This document shows, one piece after another, positions 6,831 through 12,376 of a stretch of 12,376 nucleotides of DNA; the stretch's first letter is position 1; every line of letters begins with the position of its first letter. A program made the translations under genes and the position numbers. A model generated the notes under the pieces. That model saw only the letters and a list, made by a program, of their open reading frames with translations. It searched no databases and was not told the origin of the DNA. Source of the stretch: an uncultured Chlorobiaceae bacterium (GTDB lineage: Bacteria > Bacteroidota > Chlorobiia > Chlorobiales > Chlorobiaceae); the NCBI GenBank assembly GCA_903917955.1, contig CAIXCO010000007.1, positions 1 to 12,376 on the forward strand, read 5' to 3'.

Positions 6831-7693
6831 AATTCGCCATTGTTGTCAATGTTACAAGACAAAACGCACTCGATCTTGCCCGCAAACTTGCGGCCTGGCT
6901 GGACGAACGAAAGGTGGACTATATTTTTGAAAGCCTTTCGGCTGAAAAACTGCACACCGAAAATTCGGCACCGATTGAGGAGCTCAACACCCGCTGCGAC
7001 GTCTTCATCTCGCTTGGCGGCGATGGAACCCTTCTCTTTACCTCGCATTATGCGGCAACAAAACCCGTTATCGGCGTCAATGTCGGCTACCTCGGCTTTT
7101 TGACAGAGTTTACCCAGGAGGAGATGTTTTCGGCCATCGAGCGAGTACTCGACGGCAGCTACACCATCCATAACCGCTCGCAACTCGAAGTTGCAGTGCG
7201 TATCGACAATGAGATGCAGCAATTCAGGGCGCTCAATGACGTGGTCATCGAAAAAGGGGCCTATCCACGCATTCCGACCTTCATCATAAAACTTGACGGC
7301 GAGCTGCTCAGCTCCTACCGGGCTGACGGCATCATCATTGCCACCTCAACCGGCTCAACCGCCTACTCTATGTCTGCTGGTGGCCCCATCATCGCGCCAA
7401 AATCGAGTGTCTTTGTCATCACGCCGATCTGCCCGCACATGCTCACCGTCCGGCCCATCGTCATCAGCGACGAAAAGATCATCGAGGTCTCGGTCGATGC
7501 CCCCGACGGCTCTTTTCCCATGAACTGCGACGGTAACCTGAGAAAAATGCTCGCCCCGCAGGAGAAAATCACCGTGCGAAAATCAGCCGTAGTCATCAAC
7601 CTTGTCGCCAATGAAAACCGCAATTACAGTGAAATTCTGCGCACCAAACTGCTCTGGGGACGCGAACACACTTTCGGATCAATGGAGAATTGA
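6827..7693 (+). CDS. nadK: NAD kinase
   Basis: The 288-residue enzyme phosphorylates NAD to NADP. It shows the GGDGT motif at 64-68, GVNVGYLGFLTEF at 83-95, the Asn-Asp pair in ALNDVVIEKG at 135-144 (the NE/D motif), and the glycine-rich ADGIIIATSTGSTAYSMSAGGP stretch at 167-187 that binds the nucleotide. It is translationally coupled to tyrA by the ATGA overlap. The last three codons (Met-Glu-Asn) and the stop lie inside a heptanucleotide repeat block that begins at about 7681. The natural C-terminus has therefore probably been trimmed or extended by a few residues through repeat insertion, with no effect on the catalytic core. Confidence 0.96.
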   Translation: MKFAIVVNVTRQNALDLARKLAAWLDERKVDYIFESLSAEKLHTENSAPIEELNTRCDVFISLGGDGTLLFTSHYAATKPVIGVNVGYLGFLTEFTQEEMFSAIERVLDGSYTIHNRSQLEVAVRIDNEMQQFRALNDVVIEKGAYPRIPTFIIKLDGELLSSYRADGIIIATSTGSTAYSMSAGGPIIAPKSSVFVITPICPHMLTVRPIVISDEKIIEVSVDAPDGSFPMNCDGNLRKMLAPQEKITVRKSAVVINLVANENRNYSEILRTKLLWGREHTFGSMEN

Positions 7694-7763
7694 CAATTGA
7701 CAGTTGACAACTCTCCATTATCCATTATCAATTGTCCATTATCCATTATCCCTTGTCCCTTGA
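7681..7763. repeat. Degenerate heptanucleotide tandem repeat block with an internal dyad
   Basis: The right half reads in strict 7-base steps from 7715: CCATTAT, CCATTAT, CAATTGT, CCATTAT, CCATTAT, CCCTTGT, CCCTTGA. The left half also steps by seven from 7689: ATTGACA, ATTGACA, GTTGACA. The left and right units are roughly complementary in sense, and AATGGAGA (7681-7688) pairs exactly with TCTCCATT (7712-7719). The whole can fold as an imperfect hairpin. Similar heptamer repeats (STRR type) are known from cyanobacteria, and I recall like sequences in other genomes. The block covers the end of nadK and the putative start of the next gene. Confidence 0.8.
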
Positions 7764-9220
7764 AAAGCATCAGTTCCGATTCACTCCACCGCCTTCTTGG
7801 CATTCCTCTTGATACTCCGCTGGGGATTGATGAGATGTGCAAAAGGCTCCGACCGGTGCTCTATCCGGCACCGGCACTCTCGCCACGGCTTGAGCGCTTT
7901 TGCGGCGCCCTTGCCGATGCCATGCACACTCTCGGGATTGCTGTGCTTTCGGAACATGAAGCTGCGGGAGATGATGGACGTTTTGCTCCCGGTACTGTTA
8001 TTCTGGCGCCAGGCTCTTTTCCTGACCATTTGCTGGCCATCAACCGGGTCACAACGCTCTACAACAACATTATTGTCGGCATCTACGACGAAGCGTCGCC
8101 GCTTACCCCTGACTCTCTGCCACAGGAACGGCTCGACGCCATTGTGAGTCGGCTCGCCCGCGACATGGTGCACATCCTCATCTTTGTAACCGACAGGTCG
8201 TGGAGCATCTGCACCATGAACGGCGGAGTGGTCACCTTCGACACCCCGATCCCCAAGCTGGTGGATGTACGCAACACCCTGGTACCCAAGCTCACAGCAC
8301 AGGTTGTACCGCCAAGGGGTGAAGATATGGACATGGAGCTGGGAACGATGGAAAACGGAACAGCAGAGTTTGATGCGGTTGCAGAGGATTTTCTGGAGTG
8401 CAGCGCTCTCTGGGGCAATAACGCCTGCCTCTTGACGCACACCTCAACCGAGGGGCTCGAATACCGCAGCAACTTTTACAAGCGGATTGTTGCCCGCTAT
8501 TTAGACCAGCGAAGCGGCATGAGCTACGGCTTCTTTGCCCGACAGTTGCCCATTTGCGTACAGCCCGCCATCATGCAGAAAGAGAGTGGAGAGCAGACTG
8601 CGGGAATGGTTCCTGTCTGGGTGCAGGGGCAAACCCTGCTGGTGCCGGTGCCGCAACTCCGCGTCATAACCACCCGGTCGGGATGCAAAAAAAATCATCT
8701 GGAAACAAAAAACGATCTGGTGGAGATTGGGCTGGTGCAGCGCAACGGGAGGGGACGAAGCTACCTCAAGACCCCGATAGGATGCCCGCCGGAGATTGTT
8801 GTCAAGCCCTCCTTCGACACCCTCACCATTCTGGCACACGCTCTCGGCAATGCCCTGACGGCGAGTATCCTGATGAAGCTACGGCCCGAAGCGAGCTTCC
8901 CCCGCCATCTCGCCCGTTTCGGCGCTTCAATGACCCACTGGCATGACTATCCGGAGAGCGAGCTGCTGCCTGAGGGATACCATCTCCACGGAGAAGAGAA
9001 CCCGCCTGTCGCCTGCTCAACGCCGCAATCGGCCGCATACAGTCTTCTTGGTAAAATCGCCGCGCTTGAAATCGCTCTCGAAGAGGGGAGGAGCTACCGG
9101 GGAGATGTGCATGTGGAGCCGAGCCACGGCACCAACATTGTCGGCATGCTCTCACTTGCAGAGACCGCCCGGCTCATAAACCCTGCCCGTACCCCGGAGT
9201 TGCTTCAGGAAGAGCGGTAG
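7760..9220 (+). CDS. Uncharacterised 486-residue protein after nadK
   Basis: I do not recognise this protein. It has no signal peptide and no obvious membrane segment. From the TTG at 7760 it reads MKSISSDSLHRLL. A GIAVLSEHE strand and a hydrophobic, strand-rich stretch (TVILAPGSFPDHLLAINRV, about 79-97) lie in the N-terminal third. The middle holds DMVHILIFVTDRSWSIC (about 135-151) and a beta-rich segment QGQTLLVPVPQLRVITT (about 289-305). The C-terminal third has histidine- and acid-rich patches, HWHDYP (393-398) and HVEPSHGTN (451-459), that could be metal or catalytic sites (inference). Steady codon use over 1.46 kb argues that it is real. The start is uncertain: TTG 7697 would add 21 residues encoded wholly by the heptamer repeat, and ATG 7835 would drop 25. 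It is last in the forward series and ends 6 bases from the convergent kdsC-like stop. Confidence 0.75.
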   Translation: MKSISSDSLHRLLGIPLDTPLGIDEMCKRLRPVLYPAPALSPRLERFCGALADAMHTLGIAVLSEHEAAGDDGRFAPGTVILAPGSFPDHLLAINRVTTLYNNIIVGIYDEASPLTPDSLPQERLDAIVSRLARDMVHILIFVTDRSWSICTMNGGVVTFDTPIPKLVDVRNTLVPKLTAQVVPPRGEDMDMELGTMENGTAEFDAVAEDFLECSALWGNNACLLTHTSTEGLEYRSNFYKRIVARYLDQRSGMSYGFFARQLPICVQPAIMQKESGEQTAGMVPVWVQGQTLLVPVPQLRVITTRSGCKKNHLETKNDLVEIGLVQRNGRGRSYLKTPIGCPPEIVVKPSFDTLTILAHALGNALTASILMKLRPEASFPRHLARFGASMTHWHDYPESELLPEGYHLHGEENPPVACSTPQSAAYSLLGKIAALEIALEEGRSYRGDVHVEPSHGTNIVGMLSLAETARLINPARTPELLQEER

Positions 9221-9238
9221 AGTTGGCTACTCCTCTTC
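9209..9238. terminator. Hairpin over the two convergent stop codons
   Basis: GAAGAG (9209-9214) pairs with CTCTTC (9233-9238). An inner stem, GGTAG (9216-9220) with CTACT (9227-9231), closes a 6-base loop and includes both the TAG of the forward gene and the stop of the minus-strand gene. One C-C mismatch separates the stems. There is no T-run, so it is only a possible bidirectional terminator. Confidence 0.4.
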
Positions 9239-9778
9239 GGCACCACGCTCGATGTAGGGCCATTTCCCTTGCTTGATCAAAATCATCTCGATCAGCTCAC
9301 GCACACATCCTTTTCCACCCTCATAACCCGAGATATAGCCGACCCGGTTCCGGAGATAATCTGCGCCATCAATGGCCGTTGCAGGCAGGCCAACTTTTGA
9401 AAGCACCCCGATGTCACCGATATCGTCGCCGATGTAGGCGCACTCCTCATGGGCAAGATTGTGACGCTGGAGAAAGGCTTCGTAAGAGTAGAGAAGATTT
9501 TCGCCATTGAGATAGAGATCCTGCACGCCGAGCGCCTCAAGCAGGGGGCGATACCCTTCCGCCTCTCTTTCCGAAAGGACGGCGATACGAACACCCTGTT
9601 TCAACGCCTCCTTGATAGCCACGGCATCGCGGACCGAAATTGAACAGAGCTCTCCTCCGTTGGCATCAAAGGTAATGCGGCTGCCGTTCAGAACACCGTC
9701 AACGGGAAAGAGCAGCGCCCGGACGGCCTGGAGAGCCTGATCTATTCTTGATGATGGATCAGCTTGCGAAGGCTGCAT
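9227..9778 (-). CDS. kdsC: KdsC-like HAD protein lacking the nucleophile Asp
   Basis: The 183-residue product aligns by eye with KDO-8-phosphate phosphatase (KdsC) along its length: the VDGVL block, SVRDAVAIKEAL, YIGDDIGDIGVL (GDD at 117-119) and the C-terminal EGGKGCVRELIEMIL. However, the first motif reads FPVDGVLNG where KdsC has DVDGVLxDG. P25 replaces the nucleophilic Asp, while the second Asp (D27) is kept. Motif II is SER with S69 in place of TGR, and the motif III lysine is replaced by Leu (L95). Normal HAD catalysis looks impossible, so this may be a pseudo-phosphatase or an enzyme with another job. It follows kdsA by 38 bases on the same strand. I chose ATG 9778; a GTG at 9844 would add 22 residues and overlap kdsA. 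Confidence 0.82.
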   Translation of the reverse strand: MQPSQADPSSRIDQALQAVRALLFPVDGVLNGSRITFDANGGELCSISVRDAVAIKEALKQGVRIAVLSEREAEGYRPLLEALGVQDLYLNGENLLYSYEAFLQRHNLAHEECAYIGDDIGDIGVLSKVGLPATAIDGADYLRNRVGYISGYEGGKGCVRELIEMILIKQGKWPYIERGAEEE

Positions 9779-9816
9779 CCCGAAATATTGAAATCCTTCC
9801 AAAAGCGTATGATGTT

Positions 9817-10647
9817 TTAGAGTGAATGAAGAGTGTGCACACACCGGTAGAGGTGGAGCAGTTGTTTGACCATTGTGCCAAAATCTGCCAATGCCACCTG
9901 CGTGGTAGCATCCGAAAGTGCTTTCGAGGGATCAGGATGAATCTCAAAAAAGAGGCCATCCACACCGGCGGCAACCGCAGCCCGTGCAAGAGGCATCACA
10001 TACTGGCGCTCTCCGCCTGAAACCCCCTGGCCCGCCCCGGGCAGTTGCAGACTGTGCGTTGCATCATAGAGCACCGGATAGCCCGACTCCGCCATTTTGG
10101 CCAGCCCCCTGAAATCGACCACAAGGTTATGGTAGCCGAAACTTGATCCCCTTTCGGTCAGCATCACCCGCCGGTTACCGGTCTGAACAACCTTGTCGGC
10201 CGCAAGCACCATATCCTCAGGAGCCATAAACTGCCCCTTCTTGATATTGACGGCAAGGCCGCTCTCTCCGGCAGCCACCAGAAGCTCGGTTTGACGGCAG
10301 AGAAATGCCGGAATCTGCAAGACATCAACATAGCGGGCGGCAAGAGTAACATCTTTTGTTTCATGCACATCGGTAATGACCGGCATGTTATAGCTCTGGC
10401 GAATCTCGGCAAGCACTTCGAGCGCCTCCGTGTCGCCAATACCGGTGAACGAGGAGCCGGAAGTGCGGTTGGCCTTGCGGTAAGAGCCCTTGAAAATAAA
10501 ACGAACCCCCTCCTGCTCGCTTATGCGCTGCAACTCCTCAGCCGTCTGCAGGGCCATTGCCCGGTTTTCGATCACGCAGGGTCCTGCAATAAAAAGCGGA
10601 GTGCTGCTATCCGGCACTGAGAGTGAGCCAATTGAGAACTTTTCCAC
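9817..10647 (-). CDS. kdsA: 3-deoxy-D-manno-octulosonate 8-phosphate synthase
   Basis: KdsA condenses phosphoenolpyruvate with arabinose 5-phosphate to make KDO-8-phosphate for the lipopolysaccharide inner core. The 276-residue protein shows IAGPCVIEN at 20-28, FKGSYRKANRTS at 52-63, LTERGSSFGYHNLVVDFR at 163-180, DATHSLQLPG at 195-204 and EIHPDPSKALSDA at 235-247. C24, H198, E235 and D246 have the same spacing as the metal ligands C11, H185, E222 and D233 I recall for Aquifex KdsA. This points to the metal-dependent class; E. coli has Asn in place of the Cys. Translation starts at GTG. The gene is divergent from the clpB half-gene and upstream of the kdsC-like gene, so the two KDO genes form a likely operon. 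Confidence 0.96.
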   Translation of the reverse strand: MEKFSIGSLSVPDSSTPLFIAGPCVIENRAMALQTAEELQRISEQEGVRFIFKGSYRKANRTSGSSFTGIGDTEALEVLAEIRQSYNMPVITDVHETKDVTLAARYVDVLQIPAFLCRQTELLVAAGESGLAVNIKKGQFMAPEDMVLAADKVVQTGNRRVMLTERGSSFGYHNLVVDFRGLAKMAESGYPVLYDATHSLQLPGAGQGVSGGERQYVMPLARAAVAAGVDGLFFEIHPDPSKALSDATTQVALADFGTMVKQLLHLYRCVHTLHSL

Positions 10648-10768
10648 GTTGTTATCCGTTACACTTTTTTCAGGATTACAGCGAATGCTGATGATGACTT
10701 TACTATTTTAGTCCTTAAATTTACAACAATAAATCTTATTCACACTCCGTAATCAAACGCGAAAGAGT
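10648..10768. promoter_or_regulatory. Divergent upstream region of kdsA and the clpB half-gene
   Basis: These 121 AT-rich bases must hold the promoters for both divergent genes. I see no convincing -35/-10 pair and no heat-shock type element. On reading it, I find no remnant of the missing N-terminal part of ClpB in any frame. Confidence 0.35.
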
Positions 10769-12091
10769 ATGAGCATCGCCGACACAAAACAACGGTTGGA
10801 AGAGATAGAAAAACAGCTCGCAAACCTCATTGAAGAGCAAACCGTCATCAAGGCTAAATGGGAGAGCGAAAAAGAGCTGATACAGTCATCACGCAACCTC
10901 AAATCGCAGCTTGAGGAGCTTCGCGTGCAGGCCGAAGAGTTTGAACGACAAGGCGACTACGGCAAGGTGGCCGAGATCCGGTATGGCAAAACCGTCGCCA
11001 TTGAGCGGCAAATCGAAGAGAACCGTCTGAAAATAGAGGCAAAAAAAGCTTCCGGTGACCTGATCATGAAAGAGGAGATTGACGCCGAAGATATTGCCGA
11101 TATTGTTTCAAAATGGACCGGCATCCCCCTCAGCAAGATGCTCCAGTCGGACCGCCAGAAGCTGCTGCTTATCGAAGAGGAGCTGCACAAGCGGGTGATC
11201 GGGCAGGAGGAGGCCGTCACGGCAGTCAGCGAAGCGGTCAAGCGCTCACGGGCAGGCATGGGTGACGACAAGCGGCCAATAGGCTCCTTCATCTTTCTCG
11301 GCCCCACCGGCGTCGGAAAAACCGAGCTGGCCCGCACCCTGGCTGACTATCTTTTTGATGACGAAGAGTCGATGATACGCATCGACATGAGCGAATACAT
11401 GGAGTCGCATACGGTCAGCCGTCTGGTGGGTGCTCCTCCGGGCTACGTCGGCTATGAGGAGGGTGGACAGCTCACCGAAGCGGTGCGCCGCAAACCCTTT
11501 GCCGTGGTGCTGCTCGACGAAATCGAGAAAGCACACCCCGACGTATTCAACATCCTTTTGCAGATTCTCGATGACGGGCGCCTGACCGACAGCAAGGGGC
11601 GGACGGTGAACTTCAAGAACACCATCATCATCATGACGAGCAACATCGGAGCCCAGCTTATCCAGTCGGAAATGGAGAAGCCTGAGGGAGTAAACCGCGA
11701 TGTCATGCTCTCGGGCCTTCAGGAGAAGCTCTTCCAGCTTTTGAAACAGAAGGTAAAGCCCGAATTTCTCAACCGTATTGACGAGGTGATTCTCTTCACG
11801 CCGCTCACAAGAGAGGACTTGAAAAAAATTGTGCTCATCCAGTTCGACCGCATCAAGGAGATTGCCCTGCGGCAGCGCATCAACCTCACCATCTCTGAAG
11901 CGGCCATCCAGTGGTTTGCCAATGCAGGCTTCGATCCGGCATTTGGCGCCCGGCCACTCAAGCGGGTGATGCAGCGCAAAATCACCAACCGTCTTTCAGC
12001 CCTCATTCTTTCGAGTGAAATCGGGGAGGGCGACGAGGTGGCCATCGACATGGCCGAGGGCGAACTGAGCATCACAAAAGCGGTCGCCTGA
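10769..12091 (+). CDS. clpB: C-terminal half of chaperone ClpB (middle domain part plus second ATPase domain)
   Basis: Full ClpB has about 860 residues: N-domain, ATPase 1, coiled-coil middle domain and ATPase 2. This 440-residue protein begins inside the middle domain; the coiled coil at about residues 5-95 aligns with E. coli ClpB from its ASKKRL segment on. It then has a complete second ATPase domain: KWTGIPLSKM (115-124), Walker A GPTGVGKT (178-185), pore loop GYVG (225-228), Walker B VVLLDE (246-251), sensor 1 N292, arginine finger R336 and sensor 2 GAR (393-395). All catalytic residues are intact, and the frame opens with its own ATG next to an unrelated divergent gene. It therefore looks like a functional half-gene and not a frameshift remnant. 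Full ClpB disaggregates proteins with DnaK. What the half does depends on whether an N-terminal half is encoded elsewhere. Confidence 0.9.
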   Translation: MSIADTKQRLEEIEKQLANLIEEQTVIKAKWESEKELIQSSRNLKSQLEELRVQAEEFERQGDYGKVAEIRYGKTVAIERQIEENRLKIEAKKASGDLIMKEEIDAEDIADIVSKWTGIPLSKMLQSDRQKLLLIEEELHKRVIGQEEAVTAVSEAVKRSRAGMGDDKRPIGSFIFLGPTGVGKTELARTLADYLFDDEESMIRIDMSEYMESHTVSRLVGAPPGYVGYEEGGQLTEAVRRKPFAVVLLDEIEKAHPDVFNILLQILDDGRLTDSKGRTVNFKNTIIIMTSNIGAQLIQSEMEKPEGVNRDVMLSGLQEKLFQLLKQKVKPEFLNRIDEVILFTPLTREDLKKIVLIQFDRIKEIALRQRINLTISEAAIQWFANAGFDPAFGARPLKRVMQRKITNRLSALILSSEIGEGDEVAIDMAEGELSITKAVA

Positions 12092-12149
12092 TACCGAGCG
12101 CCTGAAGCAAACGAAGAAAAAAATAATGTGTAAAGGAAGTTCTCAACCC

Positions 12150-12376
12150 ATGAAAAAACAATTGCGTGTGCTGGCAGCCGTGCTGCTTATCACCTTTCTT
12201 TGCGCATCAGCACACGCCGCAAAAAAGCCCGACAGCCTCTCCGTTAAAATCGGACAAATGCTGATGATCGGCTTCCGGGGGCTCAGCGTTGCCGAGGCTC
12301 CCCAAATCGCGGCGGACATCAAGGAGCGCCATATCGGCGGAGTGGTGCTCTTCGACTACGATGTCCCCTCCCACAC
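12150..12376 (+). CDS. Exported family 3 glycoside hydrolase, N-terminal part (beta-N-acetylhexosaminidase-like)
   Basis: This gene runs off the window after 75 codons. It starts at ATG with an AAAGGA ribosome site 12 bases upstream. The first 23 residues are a signal peptide (Lys-Lys-Gln start, a hydrophobic core, and a cut after Ala-His-Ala), so the enzyme is exported to the periplasm or envelope. The mature start has KIGQMLMIGFRGLS and then HIGGVVLFDYDVP. These are the first strand and the GGV-LF block of the family 3 barrel as seen in NagZ-type and lipoprotein-like N-acetylhexosaminidases. Substrate and active-site residues lie beyond the window. It follows the clpB half-gene by 58 bases without a visible terminator, so cotranscription is possible. 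Confidence 0.85.
   Translation, partial: MKKQLRVLAAVLLITFLCASAHAAKKPDSLSVKIGQMLMIGFRGLSVAEAPQIAADIKERHIGGVVLFDYDVPSH

Noticed and set aside
6800..7222. A 140-codon minus-strand frame across the tyrA/nadK junction.
   Set aside because: It is antisense to the well-identified nadK N-terminal half.
7781..8440. A 219-codon minus-strand open frame opposite the unknown gene.
   Set aside because: The plus-strand frame is longer and has protein-like composition and sensible neighbours. The minus frame is rich in Arg, Cys and His without family features, typical of a shadow.

Overview
The window looks like a piece of a green sulfur bacterial chromosome (Chlorobiaceae; Chlorobium or a close relative). 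The basis is recollection of the family, not a search: the glutamate-1-semialdehyde aminomutase reads like Chlorobium HemL almost throughout, the orotate phosphoribosyltransferase is of the Thermus-like type, and the gene set implies a Gram-negative, tetrapyrrole-making cell. Base composition and codon use look even, and I see no transposase, integrase, tRNA, rRNA or CRISPR array. This is mostly core housekeeping chromosome, not an island.

Layout. An exported LptA/OstA-like lipopolysaccharide transport protein (+, 75-1001) faces an FmdB-type zinc-ribbon protein (-, 1055-1327) across a hairpin terminator. A 140-base divergent spacer with two small hairpins leads to recO (+, GTG start), then hemL (+) with a plausible promoter. 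hemL ends in a strong hairpin shared with a convergent three-gene unit on the minus strand: a two-helix membrane protein, the fluoride channel CrcB and a DUF190 protein. Divergent from these runs a forward series ruvX, pyrE, tyrA, nadK (12-base gap between pyrE and tyrA, 4-base ATGA overlap between tyrA and nadK), followed by a 486-residue protein I do not recognise. Between nadK and that gene sits a heptanucleotide short-repeat block that supplies the last codons of nadK and blurs the start of the next gene.

The unknown gene converges on a minus-strand KDO pair, kdsA followed by a KdsC-like gene. Divergent from kdsA is a gene for only the C-terminal half of ClpB (part of the middle domain plus the second ATPase domain). 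It is followed by the start of an exported family 3 glycoside hydrolase that runs off the window.

How they work together. Envelope functions recur: LPS transport at the left, KDO synthesis and a probable peptidoglycan or cell-wall sugar hydrolase at the right. The middle is nucleotide, aromatic amino acid, NADP and tetrapyrrole metabolism.

Most unusual points: (1) the KdsC-like phosphatase has proline where the nucleophilic aspartate belongs and also lacks the conserved lysine; (2) ClpB is present only as an autonomous C-terminal half with no N-terminal half next to it; (3) the heptamer repeat overlaps coding sequence; (4) the 486-residue protein is uncharacterised. I found no convincing wholly new multi-gene system.
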